5,374 nt of DNA from Bacteroidales bacterium Bact_20 (GTDB taxonomy: Bacteria; Bacteroidota; Bacteroidia; Bacteroidales; DTU049): assembly GCA_001603615.1 (NCBI GenBank), contig LUZL01000195.1, positions 1-5,374 of the forward strand, in the 5' to 3' direction. The translations under genes were made by a program, and so were the position numbers. Under the pieces are notes generated by a model. The model searched no databases, was not told the origin of the DNA, and saw only the letters and a program-made list of their open reading frames with translations. Positions 1 through 5,374 of this stretch are shown one piece after another (positions within the stretch are counted from its first letter, which is position 1; each line of letters begins with the position of its first letter).

Positions 1-492
1 TTAGAAGAATATGAGCGTGCACGTAAGAAGAAACACCCCAAAGTTGCTGTATTAGTAGTTACCGACAGAGAAGGTAATTTGCTTTTTAAACAGGTTGGAG
101 AGAAAAAAGTAAAAAATGAGCAATTAAAAGATGAGCTGAAGAATAGAATATCAGAGAAGAATCTAGTATGTGTAAAGCCAAAGAAAGAGTTCAAAAAAGG
201 AGTTAAGAGTTTAAAAAGTAAGAAGGTGATAGTAAACAAAAGACAAGTGAAACGTGGCATTTACAGTGTAAAAATAGTAGAGGAAAAGATAAAAGATTTC
301 AAGGTGTGGTTGTGTAGATTTCATGGTGTAGCTACTAAATACTTGCAAAGCTATTTGATGTGGTTTGTGATAACAAATAAGTACTTGAAAGATTTGATAG
401 AACCAGACATTGGCAGACTACTAAACTTGTCATCGCATGATAGATGGGCGTGGGACAAGTATAGAGGATTAGTGAAACAAAGATATAAATAA
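1..492 (+). CDS. IS1595/ISXO2-like transposase, C-terminal part (5' end outside window)
   Basis: This is the last 163 codons of a transposase. The frame is open back to base 1, so the start and the first catalytic Asp lie upstream. The family is shown by the C-terminal block FHGVATKYLQSYLMWF (about residues 109-124 of the visible part), a hallmark of the IS1595/ISXO2 DDE(N) clade in Bacteroidota, and by the strand VAVLVVTDREGN (about 15-26). The visible length fits the C-terminal half of a protein of roughly 300 residues. Compared with family members as I remember them, the second catalytic Asp (usual context CSDG) reads CVKP here. The block that usually reads HIQNVNxYH reads SVKIVEEKI, with Glu at the position of the third catalytic Asn/Glu. 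The protein is very rich in Lys, Val and Glu. It may be a diverged or decaying copy despite the intact frame. It converges on gldA. Family assignment is fairly sure; activity is doubtful. Confidence 0.8.
   Translation, partial: LEEYERARKKKHPKVAVLVVTDREGNLLFKQVGEKKVKNEQLKDELKNRISEKNLVCVKPKKEFKKGVKSLKSKKVIVNKRQVKRGIYSVKIVEEKIKDFKVWLCRFHGVATKYLQSYLMWFVITNKYLKDLIEPDIGRLLNLSSHDRWAWDKYRGLVKQRYK
1..492 (+). mobile_element. Right-hand part of an insertion sequence, ends not resolved
   Basis: The transposase fragment implies an IS1595-family element entering from the left edge. The element should end shortly after the stop codon at 492. The C-rich stretch near 523-552 is a candidate for the terminal region, because it breaks sharply from the AT-rich surroundings. 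The matching left end is outside the window, so neither the inverted repeat nor the target duplication can be checked. The stated end is the transposase stop codon, a minimum. Confidence 0.5.
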
Positions 493-645
493 CTATTGTT
501 AAGTATAACAGAAATTAGATATCTCATACCCCACCACTTCCCCTTCACATCAACAAATTTAAATTAATCATTTTATGTCTATCCTTTAGTATCTCATTAG
601 TTATGATTTTTTCTAAACTAGATATCCTTTGTTTCTTTTTTATAA
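493..645. other. Convergent intergenic spacer between transposase and gldA
   Basis: This 153-nt spacer lies between two genes that face each other. It is AT-rich except for a C-rich tract at about 523-552, which contains ACCCCACC and TTCCCCTTC. Similar short strings with TATCTCAT or TAGATATC recur near 515-528, 587-597 and 618-627, too short to call a repeat. I found no GC-rich hairpin followed by a T-run for either gene. It probably contains the right end of the insertion sequence. Confidence 0.5.
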
Positions 646-1563
646 CTATTGTGTGAGATGATGAAAAACGTCTTCTACATTTAGTTTATCTATCTTTAAT
701 TCTTGGATTTTTAATTTATTTTTTATAGCTTTTTCGAAAATTTGTTCATTCACTTTAGCATCATTATCTGCTAATATTTCATATGTATTATTAGGTAGAG
801 CTTGATATGAGATTACACCGATAAGTGAATCAAAAAAGCTAGTCTCTGGTCTTCTGTCAAATCTGACTTCTATTTTTATTTGATTAGCTTGATAAATGCC
901 TATATCTTGAGTAGGAGCATCCGCTACTATTTTTCCTTTATTTAATATTATAACTCTATCACAGAGATATTCTACTTCCTGCATTATATGTGTAGACAGT
1001 AATACAGTCTTTTTCTTTCCTAGCGTTTTTATCAAATCTCTTATTTCTATTATTTGATTGGGATCTAGTCCTGATGTAGGCTCATCAAGAATAAGTATCG
1101 GGGGATCATGGAGCATCACTTTAGCTAATCCTACTCTTTGTCTATAACCTTTTGATAATTGATTTATTTTTTTATGAATTTCATTTTGTAGCCCTACCAT
1201 CTCTACTACTTCATCAATCCTTTGTTTTTTATTACTGACATTATAGATATTAGCAACAAAATTTAGAAATTCTTTAATATACATAGATAGATATAATGGA
1301 TTATGCTCCGGCAAATAACCAATGTTTTTCTGTATTTTTCTAATATCACTGTTAATATCTATACCCATTAGTTCTGCTTTACCTTCAGTGGGTGGCATAT
1401 AACCTGTTAGTATTCTCAGCAAAGTTGTTTTGCCAGCACCATTAGGCCCCAGGATACCTACTATTGAGCGATCTTTGATCTCAAGCGATACTTTGTCTAG
1501 AGCTTTTTGTTTGCCATAAAGCTTTGTAATATCTTGTGTTATTATCATATCTTTAATTAACAT
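646..1563 (-). CDS. gldA: GldA-type ABC transporter ATP-binding protein
   Basis: This is the ATPase of an ABC exporter and acts on the cytoplasmic face of the inner membrane. All nucleotide-binding motifs are intact in the 305 residues: Walker A GPNGAGKT (39-46), Q-loop region GYLPEHNPLY (82-91), signature LSKGYRQRVGLA (136-147), Walker B LILDEP (157-162), D-loop SGLD (164-167) and H-loop STH (190-192). The strings QKNIGYLPEHNPLY and QLSKGYRQRVGLAK, and LSTHIMQEVEYLCDRVIILNKGKIVAD read in parts, match GldA of Bacteroidota closely. In Flavobacterium, GldA works with GldF and GldG in gliding motility, but homologues also occur in non-gliders. No permease gene is present here, so the substrate is unknown. 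An ATG at 1548 (residue 6) is an alternative start: it fits the usual N-terminus of the family about as well. The ATG at 1563 lies 12 nt after a TAAATTTG box. The gene is divergent from tRNA-Cys. Confidence 0.87.
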   Translation of the reverse strand: MLIKDMIITQDITKLYGKQKALDKVSLEIKDRSIVGILGPNGAGKTTLLRILTGYMPPTEGKAELMGIDINSDIRKIQKNIGYLPEHNPLYLSMYIKEFLNFVANIYNVSNKKQRIDEVVEMVGLQNEIHKKINQLSKGYRQRVGLAKVMLHDPPILILDEPTSGLDPNQIIEIRDLIKTLGKKKTVLLSTHIMQEVEYLCDRVIILNKGKIVADAPTQDIGIYQANQIKIEVRFDRRPETSFFDSLIGVISYQALPNNTYEILADNDAKVNEQIFEKAIKNKLKIQELKIDKLNVEDVFHHLTQ

Positions 1564-1575
1564 AGTTTACAAATG

Positions 1576-1583
1576 CAAATTTA
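1576..1583 (-). promoter_or_regulatory. gldA promoter, -7 box TAAATTTG
   Basis: This is an exact match to the Bacteroidota -7 consensus TAnnTTTG, read on the minus strand. It ends 12 nt before the ATG at 1563, so transcription should begin only a few bases before that codon. If the ATG at 1548 is used, the leader would be roughly 20 nt. I see no convincing TTG-type -33 element at the usual spacing. Confidence 0.6.
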
Positions 1584-1630
1584 AGAATATTTATATTAAG
1601 ATTATATGATTTCAATTAAAAAATATTTTT

Positions 1631-1638
1631 TATATTTG
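1631..1638 (+). promoter_or_regulatory. tRNA-Cys promoter, -7 box TATATTTG
   Basis: This is an exact TAnnTTTG match ending 13 nt before the first base of the mature tRNA. The spacing suits a short 5' leader removed by RNase P. It is divergent from the gldA promoter, with about 47 nt between the two boxes. The -33 element is weak or absent. Confidence 0.62.
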
Positions 1639-1651
1639 CAAAAAATTATTT

Positions 1652-1722
1652 GGTCTCATGGCCGAGTGGCTAGGCAACGGTCTGCAAAACCGTCTACAGC
1701 GGTTCGAATCCGCTTGAGACCT
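1652..1722 (+). tRNA. tRNA-Cys (anticodon GCA)
   Basis: The 71 nt fold into a complete cloverleaf. The acceptor stem is GGTCTCA with TGAGACC, 7 perfect pairs. The D stem is GCC/GGC. The anticodon stem is ACGGT/ACCGT around the loop CTGCAAA (1682-1688), giving anticodon GCA at 1684-1686. The variable loop has 4 nt, and the T arm is AGCGG/CCGCT around TTCGAAT. The discriminator base at 1722 is T, the U73 that is a main identity element for cysteinyl-tRNA synthetase, which supports the cysteine call. CCA is not encoded, so it must be added after transcription. The T-rich stretch that follows has no hairpin, and read-through into hisS is possible. Confidence 0.97.
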
Positions 1723-1781
1723 TTTCTATTTCATATCTTATTACTTTTTTTTAAAATTACTTTTATAAACATATATTTTTT

Positions 1782-1789
1782 TAAATTTG
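1782..1789 (+). promoter_or_regulatory. hisS-pfk promoter, -7 box TAAATTTG
   Basis: This is an exact TAnnTTTG match ending 9 nt before the ATG at 1799. It predicts an mRNA with a leader of only a few bases. The box also contains the in-frame TTG at 1787-1789, which argues against that TTG as the start codon. It shares the ten bases TAAATTTGCA with the gldA promoter. The upstream region is T-rich with no clear -33 element. Confidence 0.6.
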
Positions 1790-1798
1790 CATAAAAAA

Positions 1799-3178
1799 AT
1801 GTCTAACATTAAACCTACTATCCCTAGTGGTACTAGAGATTTCAGTCCAGACCAAGCTAAAAAACGTAATTTTATTTTTGATACATTAAAAAAAATATTT
1901 GAATTGCATAATTTTTTACCTATAGAGACTCCAGCAATGGAGAACTTGAATACTTTACTAGGAAAATATGGCGATGAAGGAGACAAGTTAATTTATAGAA
2001 TTTTAAATTCTGGTGATTTTCTCAAAGATTTACCCGATGAGCTATGGCAAACAAAAGATGCTAAAAAATGGACTGAATACTTATGTGACAAAGGTATGAG
2101 GTATGATCTCACAGTTCCCTTAGCTAGATATGTGGTAATGCATAGAAATGAAATTAATTTCCCTTTTAAAAGATATCAAATTCAACCAGTATGGCGAGCA
2201 GATAGACCTCAGAAAGGTCGCTATCGTGAGTTTTATCAATGTGATGTAGATATTATCGGTACAGACTCGCTACTCGCTGAGATAGAACTTATCTCTCTTG
2301 TAGATGAGGTTTTCGAAAATCTTCAATTATCTATTACCACTAAAATTAATAATAGAAAAATTTTACAAGGTATAGCTTTTTGGCTCCATCTTAAGGATAA
2401 TGAATTCATTAATTTCACTACAATACTAGATAAATTAGATAAAATAGGTCTGGATGGTGTTTTAGATTTATTCAAAAATGAAAATTGGGATATTGAGAAA
2501 ATATCCAAATTAAAAGAGTTAATAGATTTTTGTTCTAACAATGATAATTGGACAGAAAAAATTAATTATTTAGATTCTATTTTTAAAAATAATGAAATAG
2601 GTATAGCTGGACTTAATGAAGTGAAATTTATATTTAATAATTTAAATTCTATACAACTGCAAAACAAGCAAATACTAGATATCACTCTAGCGAGAGGATT
2701 AAATTATTATACAGGTACTATATTTGAAGTTGTGTGTGATGAAGTGCCTATAGGCAGTATATGTGGTGGTGGTAGATATGATAATCTAACAGCTCTTTTT
2801 GGATTAGATAATGTATCTGGAGTCGGTATTTCTTTTGGTGCTGAACGTATTTATGATGTAATGGAAAAAATAAATAAATTTCCAGAAAATATTATAAATG
2901 AAAATAAAGTTTTGATAATTAATTTTGGAGAAAATTATCTAAGCTATTGTTTACCTATACTATCTAGTATGCGACAAGCTAATATCAAAGTAGATCTCTA
3001 TCCAGACGATGCCAAAATAAAGAAACAATTTAACTATGCTAATGCATTAAATTACAAATATGTGATTATCGTAGGTGAGGATGAGATAGCCAATGATGAG
3101 GTATCTATAAAAAATATGATTAGTGGAGAACAAGTAAAAATTTCAAAAAATAATATAATTTCTTATTTTAAAATTTAA
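1799..3178 (+). CDS. hisS: Histidyl-tRNA synthetase (class II)
   Basis: This cytoplasmic enzyme charges tRNA-His with histidine using ATP. The 459 residues match the longer HisS form common in Bacteroidota. Near the N-terminus is PSGTRDFSP (9-17). Motif 1 covers ETPAMENLNTLLGKYGDEGD (43-62). Motif 2 includes VWRADRPQKGRYREFYQCD (131-149). The histidine-specific motif is LARGLNYYTGTIFEV (297-311), with the key Arg at 299. Motif 3 includes GGGRYDNL (323-330) and GVGISFGAERI (341-351). An Asn- and Lys-rich insertion lies at about 180-290, and the anticodon-binding domain at about 368-459. I chose the ATG at 1799, giving MSNIKPTIPSGTRDF; a TTG at 1787 in the same frame lies inside the promoter box. 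The gene follows tRNA-Cys and is 5 nt upstream of the phosphofructokinase gene, so the two are probably co-transcribed. No T-box or His leader peptide is visible. Confidence 0.97.
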   Translation: MSNIKPTIPSGTRDFSPDQAKKRNFIFDTLKKIFELHNFLPIETPAMENLNTLLGKYGDEGDKLIYRILNSGDFLKDLPDELWQTKDAKKWTEYLCDKGMRYDLTVPLARYVVMHRNEINFPFKRYQIQPVWRADRPQKGRYREFYQCDVDIIGTDSLLAEIELISLVDEVFENLQLSITTKINNRKILQGIAFWLHLKDNEFINFTTILDKLDKIGLDGVLDLFKNENWDIEKISKLKELIDFCSNNDNWTEKINYLDSIFKNNEIGIAGLNEVKFIFNNLNSIQLQNKQILDITLARGLNYYTGTIFEVVCDEVPIGSICGGGRYDNLTALFGLDNVSGVGISFGAERIYDVMEKINKFPENIINENKVLIINFGENYLSYCLPILSSMRQANIKVDLYPDDAKIKKQFNYANALNYKYVIIVGEDEIANDEVSIKNMISGEQVKISKNNIISYFKI

Positions 3179-3183
3179 TAATT

Positions 3184-4410
3184 ATGGAGCAAAGATTTTT
3201 AGAAGGCAAAACAGTGGGTATATTGACGGGCGGTGGAGATACACCAGCTCTCAATTCTTCTATAGAGCAGATACGCAATCACGTATCTATACTTGGTGCC
3301 AAGGTTTATGGTATTAGAAAAGGCTGGAAAGGTTTATTAGGTGAAGGTGATATCGTAGATTTGACTAATCAGCCTTTTGATGGTAAATGTGGTGGTACTG
3401 CGTTGAAATCTAGTCGTACAAATCCTTTTCCTTCTAAAAAAAATCCAGAAAGTCGTGTAGATCAAGTACTTAAAAATTTAGATCGTTATGGTATTGATAT
3501 TTTAGTAACTATCGGTGGTGATGATACTAATGGTGCTGCTAAGAAATTATGGGAGCAAGAGAGAATACCTGTTATTGGCTTTCCTAAAACTATTGATAAT
3601 GACTTACGTACTACAACTATTCATGGTTATAAAGGTAAAGACATAGAAGTATGTCTTTGTCCTGGCTTTCCCTCTGCAGCTAACTCAGTAGTTGAGTATA
3701 CTCAAAAGATACGTACTACTGCTGCTTCACATAATAGAGTGATGGTACTAGAAGTGATGGGACGACACGCTGGATGGCTCACTGGCACATCATCTTATGG
3801 TTTTGCTGATATGGCTCTAATACCAGAATTCGAGATTACTAAAGATAGAAAAGAAAAATTTTTTGAAAAAGTTAAAGAAAAATATCAAGAAAATAATTAC
3901 TTGATAATCGCTGTATCAGAAGGTACTCGCTGGTATAACGACCAAACTGGACAATTAGAAGAAGTATATGCTAGCACAGAAACTGATGAATATGGTCATC
4001 CACGTTTAGGAGGCATTAGTGGCGTCATTGCTAATGAAATATCTCAAAAGCTAAAAATAGATGCTAGAGCACAGGTAATTGGTTATTATGCCCGCAGTGG
4101 TAGATGCTTTGATTATGACAGAAAACTTACTGTAGCTTTAGCTGATAAAGTTTTAGATCTTTTGCTTAGACAAGATTATGGCAAAATGCCTGTACTTAAA
4201 AGGATTGATAGCTTCCCATATATAGAAGAGTATAATACTACTGCTATTGATATGGGAAATATTGGTAATCTGCCTCTACCTTTAGATTATTATAATCCTG
4301 ATGAATTTCAAATCTCTGAACCTTATTATGACTTTCTATATCATATTTTAGGCCCTATAGAAAAATATGAATTTAAATACAAATATCCTAAAGTTTATCC
4401 TATTAAATAA
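3184..4410 (+). CDS. Pyrophosphate-dependent 6-phosphofructokinase
   Basis: This glycolytic enzyme interconverts fructose 6-phosphate and fructose 1,6-bisphosphate. The 408 residues carry the PfkA fold motifs: GILTGGGDTPALNSS (12-26), GGDDTNGA (111-118), GFPKTIDND (132-140, catalytic Asp 138), EVMGRHAGWLTG (190-201), SEGTRW (245-250) and GYYARSGR (300-307). Two positions decide the phosphate donor. The second Asp of GGDD (114) replaces the Gly of ATP enzymes, and Lys 135 in PKTIDND replaces their Gly. Both are of the PPi type, so the reaction should be PPi-dependent and reversible. Arg 185, Glu 246 and Arg 304 match sugar-phosphate contacts known in E. coli PfkA. GYYARSG differs from the common GHIQRGG but keeps the Arg. 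A C-terminal extension of about 65 residues follows the core. The gene lies 5 nt after hisS and probably shares its transcript. A regulatory role for the pairing is not evident. Confidence 0.93.
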   Translation: MEQRFLEGKTVGILTGGGDTPALNSSIEQIRNHVSILGAKVYGIRKGWKGLLGEGDIVDLTNQPFDGKCGGTALKSSRTNPFPSKKNPESRVDQVLKNLDRYGIDILVTIGGDDTNGAAKKLWEQERIPVIGFPKTIDNDLRTTTIHGYKGKDIEVCLCPGFPSAANSVVEYTQKIRTTAASHNRVMVLEVMGRHAGWLTGTSSYGFADMALIPEFEITKDRKEKFFEKVKEKYQENNYLIIAVSEGTRWYNDQTGQLEEVYASTETDEYGHPRLGGISGVIANEISQKLKIDARAQVIGYYARSGRCFDYDRKLTVALADKVLDLLLRQDYGKMPVLKRIDSFPYIEEYNTTAIDMGNIGNLPLPLDYYNPDEFQISEPYYDFLYHILGPIEKYEFKYKYPKVYPIK

Positions 4411-4721
4411 TCAAACTATTAGAATAGCCCTTGAAGGAATACTGCTACATTATTAGTATATTTAAATACAAGGTTACTAGCATTACACTCTTATAAAAAC
4501 AATTATTAATTATAAGACTATTTCAATAACTCTATTTTTATCAATATCTTATCTGAAAATTATAAAATAAATAACTCTCGTCACCCTTTCTCCCAAGTCT
4601 CCATTTCACCACGTCTTCCTTTCACCCTTTCTCCTCGTCACCTCGTCACCCAGTCATTCTTTCTCCTCTTCTCCTCGTCTCCCAGTCTCCCTTTCTCCCC
4701 GTCTCAAACAATCTACTATAA
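4411..4721. other. 311-nt gene-free region between convergent genes
   Basis: The first 165 nt or so are AT-rich. They hold no open frame of note and no GC-rich terminator hairpin; the best dyad is CTTATAA (4490-4496) with TTATAAG (4510-4516), which is weak. From about 4576 the composition changes abruptly to C/T-rich, because of the octamer array described separately. The array stops 16 nt before the end of the lipoprotein gene. I saw no tRNA-like, riboswitch-like or CRISPR-like structure. Confidence 0.7.
4580..4706 (+). repeat. Degenerate tandem octamer array, consensus KTCWCCYH
   Basis: Units begin at 4580, 4588, 4597 and then exactly every 8 nt to 4701: 16 units, the last one decaying (GTCTCAAA). 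Examples are GTCACCCT, TTCTCCCA, GTCTCCAT, TTCACCCT, GTCACCTC, GTCTCCCA and TTCTCCCC. The only break in register is one extra A at 4596. The three TTCTCCTC units (4629, 4661, 4669) are identical. A 13-mer, TCACCCTTTCTCC, occurs at 4581 and 4622. The plus strand is almost purely pyrimidine, with G only at the first position of units. GC content is far above the surroundings. It is non-coding and lies between convergent genes. Function is unknown. Confidence 0.92.
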
Positions 4722-5255
4722 TTATAGCCAACGCAGCAAATAAAAAATTAGATAAATTAAAAATAATATTAATAATATTGACAAAACCCAATTAAAAACT
4801 TTAACTGGCAATATATAACCTAATATAGTTAATAGTAATGCTAAAACTAATACTTGTAATATTAATGAAATAATCCAATTTATTGATGTACTATTATTCA
4901 ACTCTTGAATTTGTGAGTATGAATGTTTAGCAGTTATTTTAGTTGAGAATAATAAATTATTTTTAATAAGTTTATTTTCAGTGACTTTATTTATTTTATT
5001 GTTTGATATACCGTTTTGCATTAAGGTATTACTAGGTATCTGACTAATACTATCAAACTTAATTTTATCTATATCAAATAATCCAAGATTATTAAATTGA
5101 TTATTTATCTTATTGATTTGTACATTATTGCTAATAATCATTTCGTTTCTAGGTACCTTATTTAAATGGGCATACCTAGCTTGTGAGCTAACGTTACAAC
5201 TAGCTAATAATAACGATAATACAACGATTTTGACTAAAAATTTAACAATTTTCAT
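4722..5255 (-). CDS. Small putative lipoprotein with two C-terminal membrane helices
   Basis: I do not recognise a named family. From the ATG at 5255 the protein has 177 residues. It begins with a lipoprotein signal peptide: Lys at 2, 5 and 9, a hydrophobic core VVLSLLL (11-17) and the lipobox LASC with the acylated Cys at 20. Next comes RYAHLNKVPR (27-36), which recalls short Arg/Lys-rich motifs after the Cys in small Bacteroidota lipoproteins. Residues 40-125 are a polar linker rich in Asn, Ile and Lys. Two hydrophobic segments, about 125-149 and 153-175, look like a transmembrane hairpin ending in RWL. Lipid anchor plus helices suggests retention in the inner membrane, though this is inference. 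A TTG at 5279 in the same frame lies upstream of the promoter box, so it is an unlikely start; using it would also push the signal peptide inside the protein. The gene is convergent with the phosphofructokinase gene and transcribed towards the octamer array. Confidence 0.72.
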   Translation of the reverse strand: MKIVKFLVKIVVLSLLLASCNVSSQARYAHLNKVPRNEMIISNNVQINKINNQFNNLGLFDIDKIKFDSISQIPSNTLMQNGISNNKINKVTENKLIKNNLLFSTKITAKHSYSQIQELNNSTSINWIISLILQVLVLALLLTILGYILPVKVFNWVLSILLILFLIYLIFYLLRWL

Positions 5256-5374
5256 GATTTTTTTTACAAAAATATACAATTAAGCAAAAAAATAAAAATT
5301 ATAGTATAATGTAGTTGTAAAATTCTAAAATATTCGTAAAAAATTATTGCTTCACCAGTGGTAGATAGGTCTCA
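5256..5374. other. AT-rich upstream region of the lipoprotein gene
   Basis: This stretch holds the lipoprotein promoter. The last 35 nt are less AT-rich and contain CACCAGTGGTAG, suggesting that a different gene or element begins near the window edge. Minus-strand codons for ETYLPLVKQ followed by a stop could be the tail of an upstream gene, but nine codons are not enough to tell. Confidence 0.4.
5267..5274 (-). promoter_or_regulatory. Lipoprotein gene promoter, -7 box TATTTTTG
   Basis: On the minus strand this matches TAnnTTTG exactly and ends 11 nt before the ATG at 5255. It supports that ATG as the start and predicts a leader of a few bases. No clear -33 element is seen at the usual spacing. 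Confidence 0.5.

Noticed and set aside
351..548. Minus-strand open frame opposite the transposase 3' end
   Set aside because: It is antisense to the conserved FHGVATKYL coding region and shows no recognisable protein features.
1606..1794. A 62-codon plus-strand open frame across the tRNA gene
   Set aside because: It reads straight through tRNA-Cys, has no family resemblance and overlaps two promoter boxes.
1787..1798. TTG start for hisS, adding four residues (MHKK)
   Set aside because: The TTG is the end of the TAAATTTG promoter box, so it would not be in the mRNA; the ATG at 1799 gives the normal HisS N-terminus.
1741..1986. Minus-strand open frame opposite the start of hisS
   Set aside because: It lies antisense to conserved HisS sequence and has no domain; a similar one at 2323-2541 was rejected for the same reason.
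4490..4516. Dyad CTTATAA / TTATAAG as a terminator for the phosphofructokinase gene
   Set aside because: The stem has mainly A-T pairs, the loop has 13 nt and no T-run follows; such dyads are common in AT-rich DNA.
4580..4706. CRISPR array
   Set aside because: The repeats are 8 nt, contiguous and degenerate, without spacers, and no cas genes are nearby.
5256..5279. TTG start for the lipoprotein gene, adding eight residues
   Set aside because: It lies upstream of the -7 box and would displace the signal peptide from the N-terminus; the ATG at 5255 gives a standard lipoprotein signal.
5368..5374. GGTCTCA at the window end, identical to the 5' acceptor strand of tRNA-Cys, as the start of a second tRNA
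   Set aside because: Only seven bases are visible and no TAnnTTTG box precedes them at the spacing seen for tRNA-Cys; a chance match is the simpler reading.

Overview
The window is a stretch of AT-rich bacterial chromosome, best explained as Bacteroidota. The evidence for that is a GldA-type ABC ATPase, four exact matches to the Bacteroidota -7 promoter motif TAnnTTTG placed just ahead of genes, no clear Shine-Dalgarno sequences, a tRNA gene without an encoded CCA, and a PPi-type phosphofructokinase. The very low GC content and a transposon remnant beside housekeeping genes would suit a reduced or host-associated lineage such as Amoebophilus or Cardinium relatives. That placement is inference and cannot be settled from this window.

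Layout from left to right. Positions 1-492 hold the C-terminal half of an IS1595/ISXO2-like transposase, cut by the window edge. It converges on gldA (minus strand, 646-1563), the ATPase of an ABC exporter whose membrane partners are not here. An AT-rich divergent promoter region follows, then tRNA-Cys(GCA) at 1652-1722. Next is a tight plus-strand pair with 5 nt between the genes: hisS (histidyl-tRNA synthetase, start at 1799) and a PPi-dependent 6-phosphofructokinase (3184-4410). A gene-free stretch of 311 nt (4411-4721) separates this pair from a convergent minus-strand gene for a small lipoprotein with two C-terminal membrane helices (4722-5255). The last 119 nt hold its promoter and no recognisable gene.

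The genes are mostly housekeeping: translation (tRNA-Cys, HisS), glycolysis (PFK) and membrane transport (GldA). No new multi-gene system is visible. The most striking unexplained structure is a C/T-rich array of 16 degenerate octamers with consensus KTCWCCYH at about 4580-4706. It runs in almost perfect 8-nt register and ends 16 nt from the lipoprotein stop codon. A second pattern is that the -7 box of every promoter lies only 9-13 nt before the ATG or the mature tRNA end. This predicts nearly leaderless mRNAs and corrects the starts of hisS and the lipoprotein.
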